DNA of 64,000 nt from Lasiodiplodia sp. COLG20. Its lineage: Eukaryota > Ascomycota > Dothideomycetes > Botryosphaeriales > Botryosphaeriaceae. Below, piece after piece: positions 33,673 through 44,708 of the stretch. The stretch is from contig VNWV01000033.1 of assembly GCA_009801085.1 (NCBI GenBank), positions 1-64,000 on the forward strand, read 5' to 3'. Numbering within the stretch: position 1 is the first letter of the stretch; every line of letters begins with the position of its first letter. The position numbers were made by a program, and so were the translations under genes. The notes under the pieces were generated by a model. That model worked only from the letters and a program-made list of their open reading frames with translations. It had not been told where the DNA came from and made no database searches.

Positions 33673-35880
33673 ATGGAAGCCAGCTGGAAACTCCCCGTCA
33701 AATTGAAAGCCTCCTCTCTTTGGAACCCAAAGTTGATTTCAGAAGGCTACAAAACTCCCGACGACCCTCAAGAGTCTACCTTTGAGTTTGCCCGCACCAA
33801 TGGCATTACCGCCGAGGCTGCCAACGTGTATCCACACCAGCTGGAAAAATTGGCCCCCACCGATACGATAGCCACATGGGCAGCCACAAAAGCAAGAAAA
33901 GCATACGACGCGCAGCTGCAGGTCAAGGGCCAAAACGCTGCAGCCGAGGACCCACCCCGCGGCCCCCACAAGCGCCTTTCCGATCTCCGATATGAGATAC
34001 GCATCCTTGAACTCCACCCTGGACATTTTTACGGCAACCTGAAAGGTACCCTGCACCACTGCTCTGTCGAGTATGAAAACGGAACGTCCTCCGTCTCTAT
34101 AGCAGATAACGAGCGTCTATCCCACCGCACGCGCTTTGCGCTGTCTTGTGAGAATATGGCAAAGCCCGTCTGGTACACGGCAGTCAGCTACGCCTGGGTA
34201 GATCCAACATCGAACTCAAACTCAGACTGGGACCCAGCCACGGACACACATATCGAGTGCGACGGCTTCAAACTCCCGATTACGAGATCGCTCGAGATGG
34301 CGTTGAGGCACTTTCGCCAAACGACTCATTCGATCAATCTCTGGATCGATCAGATTTGCATAGATCAGAGCAATAATTACGAGAAAGAACACCAGGTTGC
34401 GCTCATGTCAAAGATCTATACACATGCAGTTAACACTGTTATCTGGCTGGGAGAAGGAACGCCAGGGTCAGACCGTGCTTTTAAACTGCTTGAATACATC
34501 GGCACCGTCCTTGCATTTGACGTCAACGCACCTCCACCAGATGAGTTTGAGAGACTATTTCTCCCGCACGCAGAGGATCCCATTTGGAAGGACTTATGGG
34601 ACTTGATGAATCGGGAATGGTTCACCAGGCTGTGGATCGTCCAGGAAGCAATTCTGTCATACAATCCCTGGATTTTGTGCGGCAAAACCAAGAGAAATTG
34701 GGAAGCTTTCGCCAACAACTTCAACAGCTTAGTCCGCAGTGGCTTGTCTTCGTGGCTCGAAGACAACTTTGGTGGCGGGAAGTCAGGTGGTCGAACCGTG
34801 GGTTGGAAGTCGATGCAGATGCTTAGCGTCGAGCGAGAACACTACTATTCCCTCGAAAGTAAGCTGTCACTGTTCAGCCTCCTGACCAGCACCCGCAATG
34901 CACGATCTGCGGACCCTCGAGACAAGGTGTACGGCCTATTCGGGATCTGCAAAAAGCCTGGGTATCTCAAAGTCAGCTACGACGAGAGTGTCACCGCAGC
35001 CGATGTCTATTTCGCGGCTACTCTGCAGTGCGTAACAGCCGACGTACTTTACTTCTTCCCCATGCTTTGCTGCGTCGATCATGAAACTCGCCCAGGCTTG
35101 CCTTCGTGGGTCCCAGACTGGAGCTCAAGTCGGCAGACGAGCTCGCTGGGCTTTTCCACAAGCTCTGCCGGCATCTACCACGCGTCAGGGACATGGAAGC
35201 CCTGTTTCTCATACCGCCCCGATGGACGGGAGTTGCTCGTGCCTGGCAAGATATTCGATGTCATCAAAGATTTGGGCGATGTCTGCACCGCGCCTGAAAT
35301 TGCCATCGAAGGCTCTCTGAGCGCCAACCAATGGCTTACTCCCTGGGTGCGCCTGGCAGAGCAGTGTCTCCCGTATCCAAGCGGATGCAAGCTGTTCGAA
35401 GCTTTCTGGCATACGCTCGTAGCAGGCAAAGACGGAGAAGGCAGGCAGAAGGCTCCGGATTCGTTTGAGGAGATCTTCAGCCTGCTGCTCGACGAATCCA
35501 CCGGGAAACACCCAACCTTCGCAGACCAGACATATTCCAAGCGCCAGCTACGGCCTCCGGGAAAAGGGAAGCTGGAGCTGGCGAACCTGAAGACGAGGGC
35601 TCCGGCCAAGACGTACCAGGAAATCCGTAGCGCTGTGCGTCGTGCTACGAGGAATCGGCGGCTGGGTGTGACGGAAAAGAAGTACCTTTGCTTGTTACCT
35701 CGGCACTCTAGGGTGGGGGACATCATCTGTGTCCTCGTTGGATGCCACGTCCCATTCGTTATATGCGACGTTGGGGGCGGCAGGTACAACCTTGTCGGTG
35801 AATGTTATGTCCATGGCATCATGGACGGAGAGGTGATGGATATGCAGGAGGTGCCGCACATCTCCGTTATCCTGTCATAG
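33673..35880 (+). CDS. HET-domain protein
   Basis: An intronless gene of 735 aa when started at 33673 (MEASWKLPVK); the open frame reaches 33568. The HET domain motifs in order are YTAVSYAW (about residue 170), NLWIDQICIDQ (about 220) and the block HQVALMSKIYTHA with VIWLG. WFTRLWIVQEA and DPRDKVYGLFGI follow, as in most long HET proteins. The C-terminal part ends with the usual beta-rich region FVICDVGGGRYNLVGECYVHGIMDG. These proteins trigger incompatibility or other regulated death. The head-to-head position with an NLR gene is notable, because HET and NLR genes often cluster and co-evolve. Confidence 0.9.
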   Translation: MEASWKLPVKLKASSLWNPKLISEGYKTPDDPQESTFEFARTNGITAEAANVYPHQLEKLAPTDTIATWAATKARKAYDAQLQVKGQNAAAEDPPRGPHKRLSDLRYEIRILELHPGHFYGNLKGTLHHCSVEYENGTSSVSIADNERLSHRTRFALSCENMAKPVWYTAVSYAWVDPTSNSNSDWDPATDTHIECDGFKLPITRSLEMALRHFRQTTHSINLWIDQICIDQSNNYEKEHQVALMSKIYTHAVNTVIWLGEGTPGSDRAFKLLEYIGTVLAFDVNAPPPDEFERLFLPHAEDPIWKDLWDLMNREWFTRLWIVQEAILSYNPWILCGKTKRNWEAFANNFNSLVRSGLSSWLEDNFGGGKSGGRTVGWKSMQMLSVEREHYYSLESKLSLFSLLTSTRNARSADPRDKVYGLFGICKKPGYLKVSYDESVTAADVYFAATLQCVTADVLYFFPMLCCVDHETRPGLPSWVPDWSSSRQTSSLGFSTSSAGIYHASGTWKPCFSYRPDGRELLVPGKIFDVIKDLGDVCTAPEIAIEGSLSANQWLTPWVRLAEQCLPYPSGCKLFEAFWHTLVAGKDGEGRQKAPDSFEEIFSLLLDESTGKHPTFADQTYSKRQLRPPGKGKLELANLKTRAPAKTYQEIRSAVRRATRNRRLGVTEKKYLCLLPRHSRVGDIICVLVGCHVPFVICDVGGGRYNLVGECYVHGIMDGEVMDMQEVPHISVILS

Positions 35881-36944
35881 CAATCACGGAGGGCATGAAT
35901 ATTACAAGCAGCATATGTCGCGCAGCTGAAAGGGATGGCGGCGCAGTGCTAGAACGCTCCGTCGACAGTGATTGCGAAACCGAGGTCTGCTCTCCCGCTG
36001 AGATGAATCTATAGCCCCCTCTCTTAGCTGATGGCTAGCGTGGATTTGTTTTCACTCATATCATAGGTAGCTGAAGCTATCATCCGGACGAAGATGTAAC
36101 ATTAAAGATTCTACATCCACATCCGGATGATAGCTTCAACTACACATATATTATTTTTCTGAGAATGAGCTGAGGCATAGTTACGCCTGGGGATTCTTCC
36201 AGCTAGTCATCGGCTGCGAGAGGGGACTGTAGTACGCGGCTTACTGTGCTCGTGCCTATCCGCGCACTTCCGCGGGCTGAAGCCTGACATCATTGGACGG
36301 CCGATCGAGGCACTGTTTCTTCCCCAACGCCTCCACCACAGCTCAACAAGCACGGCATGCGATTATTCTGACGGAGGCAGCACCGACATGCGTCTGATTA
36401 GAACCGCATCTTGCCGCTGTTCGCCGTTCTTTAAAGAGAGCTACAGTAGCTGAAAGTGTTTATCTGCTCAAGTGATGTAACCAGCCTCCCAATTGCGTAG
36501 ACAGAGCCAATGAAAAAGCCGCATCAGCTTCGCACCTCGCCTATTTGGGACTAGAGCAGCGTAGTTTGTGGTACATGGCTGTAGCCCTAAGCGCGAAGCT
36601 TAGTGTTCCGTGCAGAGCTATCTCGTGTTTCCTGACGGTTACTGCAAGGTCTTTATAAGCAAGAATAAACTTTCGACCAAGATGTCGATTCGACCCGTCG
36701 ACATAACGTTACCTATTCGGGGATGGGTGGAGCGGGATGACGACGTTGTTCGATATGCATCCTCCTTACGCAATCAGCAAGCGCACTTACTCAGGGTCTG
36801 ACTAGACCACATCTCGTCTAGATGGGGAACGAAGCCGCCTCGAGATGCGGCATTCCAACCACGTCCAAAACGGCAAACATGGGCATAAATACGCAGCCAT
36901 TCTCTGGATGTGTGGATTGAATTGCAGGCTTGAGCACCGGCACA
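35881..36944. other. Intergenic region with foldback repeat
   Basis: A 1.06 kb spacer with no supported gene, between the HET stop and the CYP505 start. A near-perfect inverted repeat at 36068-36142 is listed separately. Confidence 0.5.
36068..36142. repeat. Foldback (inverted repeat) with 17 nt perfect arms
   Basis: The arms at 36072-36088 (TGAAGCTATCATCCGGA) and 36122-36138 are exact reverse complements. Extending to 23 nt (36068-36090 and 36120-36142) adds only two differences, both C against T. The loop is about 33 nt and AT-rich. It could be a MITE-like foldback, a terminator-like hairpin or a regulator site pair. C/T differences fit mild RIP-type mutation. Confidence 0.75.
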
Positions 36945-39900
36945 ATGTCCATGGAGCCAATCCCCCAGCCGCCGACGTACCTGTATGGTATGTTGGCGAA
37001 CTTGCCAGAAATCGATCCTTCGTTTCCTCTCAGCTCTTTTTGGAGACTTCACGCTCTCTATGGACCGATATTCCAACTCGACCTGATCTCCAGGAAGGTC
37101 ATTGTGGTTTCCAGCTACGAGCTTGCGCACGAGGTCATGGACGATGAGAAATACGAAAAGGCCATCACAGCCGGCTTGAAGGAGTTGCGGGCTCTGAACA
37201 AAGATGCGCTCTTCACGGCATATCCCCACGAACCTGCAAGTCACATGACCCGAGTTCGATGTGGTACACTGCTGATGCAATGACAGAATTGGTGGAAGGC
37301 GCATCGGACGCTGATGCCCGTGTTTGGATCGATGGGGGTTCGCAAGATGTTTCCGGAACAGCTTGACATCGCCTCGCAAATGATCCTGCGATGGGATAGA
37401 TTCGGGCCCACCCACGAGATCGAGACGGCTGATGAGTTCACGATACGTGTTGACCATGCTGCATGGCGATGATTATGCATGCTGACAGCCAATGCACAGA
37501 CTGGCCTTCGACACAATCGGACTCTGCGCCTTCAACTACCGGTTCAACGACTTCTACGCCGAGCACATGCATCCCTTCGCCAACCAGATGGCCGCGGTCT
37601 TGCTCGAGAGCGGCAAGCGCGCCAACCGGACGCAGATGGAGACCAAGCTCCGCCTGTGGTCCAACAAGCAAATGCAAGACAACATCCACGCGATGCACAA
37701 GCTCTGCGACGACATCGTCGCGGAGCGCAAAGCCAACCCAGACCCAGGCGTCAACGACCTGCTCAACACGATGCTCAACACGGCCGACCCGGTAACCGGC
37801 GAGAAGCTCGACGACGAGAACATCCGCAACCAAATGGTCACCTTCCTGATCGCGGGCCACGAAACGACGAGCGGCACGCTGTCCTACCTCTTCTACAACC
37901 TCCTCAAGAACCCGGAAAAGCTGCACAAGGCGCAGCAGGAGGTCGACGCCGTGCTCGGCGACGACGCGATCGCGGTCAAGCACCTCGACAAGCTCAAGTA
38001 CGTCGACGCCTGCCTGAAGGAGACGCTGCGCCTCAACGGGCCCATCGGCCAGGTCCAGCGCCGCGCCAAGCACGACACGGTGCTCGGTGGCAGATACCAG
38101 ATCTCGGCCGACCACGCCATCGTCATCAACCTCCGCGGCCTGCACAGCGACCCGGCCGTCTGGGGCGAGGACGCGGCGGAGTTCAAGCCGGAGCGCATGC
38201 TGCACATGGACAAGCTGCCGCCGGACGCGTGGAAGCCGTTTGGCGTGGGCATGCGGAGCTGCATTGGGCGCGCGTTCGCCGAGCAGGAGATGCTGATCAA
38301 CGTCGCGCTCATCCTGCAGCGCTTCCAGGTCGAGATGGCTGACCCCAGTTACGTCCTCGGTGCGTTCCCCAATCACAAAACACTTGCATCTGCTGACATC
38401 CACCCCCCGCAGTCAACAAAAGCACCCTCACCATCAAACCCGACAAATTCTTCATCAAAGTCCGCCGCCGCCCCGCCAAAGGTCCCATGGTCGGCCTCTC
38501 CGACATGGGCGGCAGCACCTCGCAGAAAACGCGCCAAGACTCGGTCCACGGCGTCCACCCGTCCTCGCAGCCGATGCAGAAGATGACGATCCTGTACGGC
38601 TCCAACGCCGGGACGTGCAAGGCCTTCGCCGAGGACCTGCAGACGCACGCCCCGGGCTTCGGCTTCGACGCCGACGTCATGACGCTCGACGCTGGCACCG
38701 AGAACATCTCCAAGGAGCAACCCATTGTCATGATCACCTCGAGCTACGAGGGCAAGCCGCCGGACAACGCGGCGAAGTTTGTCTCGTGGCTGCAGAGCGG
38801 CGACGCACCCTCATTCGAGGGCGTGCGGTATGCCGTGTTTGGTGTGGGGAACAGCGAGTGGGTGTCGACGTACCAGCGGATTCCGAAGCTGGTGGAGAGC
38901 CACATGGCGAAGAAGGGGGGCAAGCCGATGCTCGAGCCGTGCTGGGCGGATGTCAAGCAGGACTGCATGAATGAGTGGGAGAACTGGACGGAGCAGTTGT
39001 GGAAGAGTCTGCAGGCTGAGAGCGGCGGTGGCGGGAAGGCGGCGCAGGCGCAGACGGCGGCATTGAGGGCGGAGGTGATTAAGCACGACATCCCTGTGAT
39101 TCTCGGCGGGAAGGAGATGTCGTGGGCGGTGGTGAAGAGCGCGCGGTCGCTGGGGGGCAAGGAAGTTGGGCTCGAGAAGCGGGAGGTCGAGATCGAGCTG
39201 CCGCATGACACGCACTACTCAGCTGGTGAGTCGGCCTCTTTTGTCCGGGTTTGATGGTGTTGCTGACGGCTTACAGGTGACTACTTCGTCGTCCTGCCGC
39301 TGAACCCGCGGGAGACGGTCGCGCGGGTGCTGCACCGCTTCGGCCTGCACCCCGACGACATGATATCCATCTCCGACACGCGCAAAACCTTCCTCGTACG
39401 TCCCGCCGCCCCTCCTCCTCCCCCCACCCCCCACTAACCCTCAACAGCAATCCAAAGACCCAATCGGCGCACAAGCCTTCTTCTCCCACCGCGTCGAGCT
39501 CAACGCGCCCCCGACCCAACGCCAACTCGCCACCCTCCTCGCCGCCACCACCTCCCCCACCGAGCGCCAGTCCCTCGAACGCCTCGCCTCCCCCACCCAC
39601 TACCGCGCCTCCGTCGTCGCCAAGAACTACTCCACCCTCTCCATCCTCGAAGACCACCCCTCCGCGCACCTGCCGCTCGGCGCCTACATCGACACCCTCA
39701 AGCCCCTCGCGCCCCGGCAGTACTCCATCGCCTCCTCCCCGCTCGCATCCCACCGCTTCGACGCGGAGAAGAACACGTATTCGCTGTCGCTGATTTACGA
39801 CGTGCACGTCGCGCCGGCGTGGGATAGCGGGGGGAAGAGCAGGACGTTCCGCGGCGTCGCGTCGAGTTACCTCGCGGGGTTGGGGCCGGGCGACCGCATT

Positions 39901-40455
39901 CACGGGTTCGTCCGCAAGACGAATAACCCGGCGTTCCGGCTGCCCGTCGACGGCAGCCCGGTTATCATGGTTGCGGCGGGGTCCGGCCTCGCGCCTATGC
40001 GGGGTTTCGTCGAGGAGAGGGTGGCGTTGGCGGAGGCGGTGGGGGAGAAGGGGGAGGGGAAGGGCCAGAGGAAGATGGCGCCTGCGTTGCTGTACTTCGG
40101 GTGTCGGGACTTTGAGAAGGACTTCATTTGCAAGGAGGAGTTGCTGAAGGCGGAGAAGGCGGGGGTGGTGCGGATGCGGTCGACGTTTTCGAAGCGCGGG
40201 CCGGAGGGGAAGGAGGGTGGAGAGGTGAAGTATGCGTACGAAAGGATGTGGAAGGAGAGAGAGGAGTGTGCGGAATTATTTAGGGATGGCGCGAAGATTT
40301 TGCTGTGCGGGAGTGCGGGGAAGTTGGCGAGGTCGACGGCGGAGACGTTGAAGAAGGTTTGGTTAGAGAGGAATGAGGGGAAGACGGAGGAGGAGGCCGA
40401 GGAGTGGCTGGAGAGGCAGAAGGAGGATCGGTATGTTACGGATGTTTTTGATTAG
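36945..40455 (+). CDS. CYP505-type self-sufficient P450-reductase fusion (P450foxy family)
   Basis: Exons 36945..37235, 37287..37442, 37498..38359, 38413..39225, 39277..39395 and 39448..40455 give 1082 aa. The P450 half has AGHETTS (268-273), the K-helix KETLR and the heme loop FGVGMRSCIG (Cys404). The reductase half has the FMN-binding ILYGSNAGTCKAFA, the FAD-binding RQYSIASS and the NADPH motif AAGSGLAPMRGF. The family hydroxylates fatty acids at subterminal positions using NADPH and O2 without a separate reductase. Intron 1 starts GCAAGT and must be GC-AG to give HEPNWWKAHR. Intron 2 runs ATACGT to GCAC, so AT-AC is the only choice that gives the conserved FTRLAFDTIGLC without extra residues. 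The other introns are GT-AG. The start at 36945 follows the usual short N-terminus before PQPPTY. Confidence 0.9.
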
Positions 40456-40548
40456 TGGCCGGGCTGCGGTGTAGTCGATTTTACTAGGAACACGGCAATC
40501 TCGCATGATCAATGTGTAATTGTTTCCAGTGACGATCTGTTGACAGCT

Positions 40549-41548
40549 TTATAAAAGTGACCCGTAAAGACACACTCTGCAATTTGAAGGTTTGAGACCA
40601 TTGAAACAATCAAGACAGAAATGTACTTCCGATGCCTTCCAAAACTTGATCTCCTGTTCTAATTTTGTGCGCAGGTTTGTTCCACTTTTTTGGGGACATG
40701 AACAACTTGGTTTAGTGCAAGGATTGACGTATATCGCAGGTAGCCTCAAAGCGCTTGCAGCTATCGTGCGAAAGCTTTGTCGATGAAATTCCCCTTCGTA
40801 GGGAGATATTCTGAATTTCTTCAGATATCGTTGATACTCGATCACGCCACTTTGAGCATTTCCGCAACTTGAGGTCACCAGTTCCGCGATCGGCTTCATG
40901 ACTGCTCGCTGTAGTGTCAGGGTCATCTTGAGCTTTGCTATGTTAAGCGCTCCTAAAATGTCTTAGTTATCTTCGTTAAAATATGATACAGAATGTCTTA
41001 CCGGGAAGATCGTGACGTATTAGTGGGTGGTCCGCCACGCCTGGCAGTTTGTCAAAGAACCATTTTTCGCGATCAAGAAGCTCTGCTGCCAAGGTTGAAA
41101 AATCTCTCGGGAGATCAACGATGTAGGCAAATAGTAGCAGTCGCCCAATATCCTCTGAAGAAAGCTCTTCAATCTGTCTAGGCTGCATTTGCAGCCAAAA
41201 GGTCCCATAAACTTCCATCGGTCCAGTGCATTGATACTTGTCGCAGATGACGGCGAGTTTCTCCAAGCAGAGAGGATTAGGTTTCTCAGAAAACCCATTG
41301 ATTGTATGATGGATGGCTTTGCAAAAGAACGTTAAAGCTTCCATGTCGTCTTCGTGCAGCGGTATCGTCAATGGCTCTCCCTTTCCCATCTGGAATGCAG
41401 TCCCCTCCTTGAAGTTTGGCTTGAACATTGCTTCGAACACCGGTGATACCAGAGAAAGAACTCTTGAGGATACCAGAAGGCGCTCATTCTCAACCTGCAA
41501 TATTAAGTCGCCGTGTGGATCGATGATGGTTGCTTCTGTGGCTGCCAT
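40549..41548 (-). CDS. BTB/POZ-domain protein
   Basis: Exons 41548..41002 and 40952..40549 give 316 aa. The 49 nt intron (GTAAGA to TTTAG) splits a Gly codon after RHDLP. The N-terminus has a fungal BTB pattern: DPHGDLILQVENERLLVSSRVLSLVSPVFEAMF, then a PLHEDDMEALTFFCKAIHH stretch, and LEKLAVICDKYQC. The C-terminus carries several Cys pairs (CTKPSCSCP, CLDC), possibly metal binding. Such single-BTB proteins are abundant in ascomycetes and mostly uncharacterised; cullin-3 adaptor activity is possible but unproven. Confidence 0.8.
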
Positions 41549-42021
41549 TGGCCGGGACGGATGACGATTGTTGAGCGAATGGAATTGAAGCTGAATTGTG
41601 TCGTGCTATCGATCCCATCTACGGGAACCCCATTCTAAATACGCCAGCGTGATGCTCGAATAGGGATGTTTGGCAAGTGATGTGGAATTTGGGGTCAGGA
41701 CACATTTCTTCCGCCATGCGACGCCCTTGCCGCCTTCCTTCGCAATGCCTTTTGGTTTGGTTCAACGCTTCCTGTGTCAGAAATCATGCCACATGTCATC
41801 TCTTGTTGGTAACGAGCCACTAGTAGTGCTGATATACTCGACCAAGGGATAAGCTTCGATGACAGCCGAGGGGTGTAGAAGAGGAGGTGGCAGTGTACCG
41901 GGGCGGTGGAACGGACATGATCTGGCAAATTCTTGCGCCCCTGCGTGGAGACATTCCTGCATTCGACGCGAAGCTCACGCGCGACACGCGAACCTGATTC
42001 CATTCCCCTGCTCTCACTGCA
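41549..42021. other. Intergenic region
   Basis: This 473 nt stretch holds the BTB promoter and the dynamin 3' flank. No coding signal was seen. Confidence 0.45.
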
Positions 42022-44453
42022 CTAGCTTTGAAGCACCGTCTGCCCGGCAAGAAGGGTGGAAAGCTCTTCTTGAATGGCCCTCCTGGCTTCCCGCGTCTCG
42101 GGCCGCTCGCCCGCGATGCTCCGGAGATCCTCGTCGGCCAACATGCTGATATACTCCGGAGAGAGGACCCAAAGCGGACTTGAGGAAGAGCTCACGAGAT
42201 GGTGGTCGACTGCTTGAATCCAGATAGCGTCTGTAAACCTTTTGAGCGCAACCTTGTAATAGGAAATCAGCATATCGTGCATGTCTTGCACAGTCTGGTC
42301 CTCGTTGCTGACAAATGCATCAAGGGTATCTCGAAGCCTCAAAAGGGGTTCCTTGTCATCGTCATTGGTGACCCAACTCTTGAGGCTCTTGAGCTTGTTC
42401 TCGATTCTGTCTAGTCGCCGCTTCCTGAGGTTGTCGGCAAAGTAGTGGTTCAACGTGATCAGCTTCCCGGTGCTTTCTACGGACACCAGGAATTCGACGT
42501 GCCTGATACAGGACTGGTAGCTCTGTATAAGCATTGGAGTGAGTCGTTGCCATAAGTTCTGAACCACCTGTGGATCGGCGCAAACATGCGATAGTACACG
42601 CTGAGCGAATGCATGTAGTTCTGTAATCGCATCTTCGACATGTGAGAGAGCAATATCTTCCCAGGGGGACGACAGCTCGCAGAAAAGACTTGGGAGCAAA
42701 GAAGGATTGACAGACCCAATCTCGAACCCTCTATACAGGTTGTATTCCTCGGCAATCCAGGAAAGAGTGTCTCGGCCTTTGAATCCATCATGAAGACCAG
42801 CAGCTAGTGGGGGTCTAATTATGGAACTCAACTCCGGGAACTGAATGGTCGCGGTGGGTTGCGGAAGGGATGCCAGCGCCTCGTCTGGTGTTCGGATGTC
42901 TGAGGAAGATTCAGGACTTGACGTTGACGGTCTGGCGACTCTCGCGTCTAGAAAGCTGCTGGCGCCTTGGGTGCGCATCTTCTCTGAAAAAGCTTCGTTC
43001 AATTCGGCAATTGTGGTGGCTAGTCGGAACTTTGGGTTTTTGAAGCATCGGTCACGAGAATAGTATCCATCCACTGATTTCGTAGCGACTGCCTGGAATG
43101 CGGACGCAATTTTCGTCAGATACGTTCTCTGTTGCTCGGATGTCTGACGTGTCGAGCCAATATCTTGCAGTCGGCTCTGACAGCTTTGTATCCCTTTCTG
43201 TATATCGGCTGCAACCGCTTTGAAATTTTGTCTGGTCACGGTAACCAACAACTTGTCCAGCCTCTTCTTCAATGCACGCACACCAGCTTTTTCTTTTGGG
43301 ATGGAATTCCAGGGCTCTAATTCAAAGAAGGCTACCTCGTGTGCGTTTCGTGCGTCGAGAGGCAGATCCAGATTGCTTTGGTTGCGGTTGCATACGATTG
43401 TATATCCAAGCTTCATGCGACCATTGCTACCGTTGACCAGATCGACTATCTAGTAAGTATAAGCTTTGTACGGCGTTGCAGTACTTGGCCTCCTACCTTG
43501 CTCTCTGCTCCTTTGTCCACCAAATCTGGCTTCGTGATAACACCAAGAGTGCGGACTCCATGAGGGTCAACATCCTCAGCCATCTGGATTATTTCTTGTG
43601 TAGCAATATCGACGTTCGCGGGGATAACGGCGCTTCGAGTAGTCAGCCAGAAATTAAGATAGAAGTGGATGACACGGACAGCATAATACTACGAGGGTTT
43701 TCAATATAGGTGCTGATCATCTTACGCACCAAGCCAATGTCTTCTTTGATTGTCTGCCCTGGAGTTGGTTCTGGCGATGTCAGTAACAATTACGCCCGCG
43801 AAATTCCGTCTTTACTTGAGAATAGTGTTCCAGTCCGGGACTTACTGCGGAAAATTCCGGGAAGGTCAACAACGCTGAAATGCTCATGGTCAGGTCCACT
43901 GAGCTCAATTTTGAGCACATCCTCGGAGAAGGATGACCCTGGAGTGTCTAGAGCTTTAATTCCCATCTACTGTCGTGCCTGCTCAATATTAGACTTGCAT
44001 GGTGTGGGATGTTAAGCATCTCACCTTCTCTAGGATGTGAAGAAACTCCTTTTCATCGAAATCATCGAGGCTACCGCTCGCCAAAAGACTCAATGGATCT
44101 GTGACCTGTCCGTCTGGTGTTATTCGAATTATACCGATATCGACACTTTTGTCTTTTGATCGTTTGAAAACTATCTGTGTCGGGAATCTTGTGCAAAGGC
44201 CTGAATCGCGAGGAAATGGAATGCCTGTGAGGCCCTCGAGAACCGAGCTTTTCCCGCTTGACTGATCTCCTACCACCACAAGCTTTTGAAAGACTTAGCC
44301 ATAATTCACAACATTTTAGGAATTCCCACTTGCCTGCGGGAGGGACACGAAGCGATCCAACCGGAGAGCGTAAAGCTCGTCAATTTTGATGAGTCTTGAA
44401 GTGTCTTCGGCCAGCATTTTGCTTGGAATCAAAGGGCTGATATTATCTTCCAT
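42022..44453 (-). CDS. Dynamin-like (Mx-type) GTPase
   Basis: Exons 44453..44334, 44282..44025, 43966..43846, 43770..43680, 43632..43497 and 43449..42022 give 717 aa. The GTPase motifs are [20 protein letters not shown] (G1), a Thr-containing [13 protein letters not shown] (G2), VVDLPGIFR (G3) and TKPDLVDKG (G4). The middle and GED-like regions fill the large last exon. Intron 1 begins GCAAGT and is GC-AG. For intron 2, the acceptor at 43979 keeps a TAG codon (43969-43967) in frame; splicing at the AG of that TAG removes it at the cost of four codons. Two donors are GTCCGT and GTAGGA. Expected function: self-assembling membrane-remodelling GTPase of the cytosol or an organelle. There is no visible TM or PH domain. 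Confidence 0.82.
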
Positions 44454-44708
44454 TTCAATTAATTTCTACAGAATATACGCCATTTATTATGTGGCGTTGG
44501 CTTATGGGCCAGATTTTGCATTCTTCAGTAAATTTGAATGCATTCACATCGGTCTCGCGGAATTCACACGCGCCACTTGGGCGGAATGTACATACTGCCT
44601 CAATCAAACGGTGCCGAGCAACATATTTTGATACTACTCGCAGACAGAACCTGCATTCAAAGCCCATATTCTCCAATGTCTCTCCCAACGGCAGCCAAAG
44701 GGCCGCCT
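44454..44708. promoter_or_regulatory. Head-to-head spacer between dynamin and unknown gene
   Basis: A 255 nt region between opposing ATGs. It must carry both promoters if the downstream gene model is right. Confidence 0.3.

Noticed and set aside
37479..38342. 287-codon frame inside CYP505
   Set aside because: Low-complexity Arg/Gln/Pro shadow of the P450 exon.
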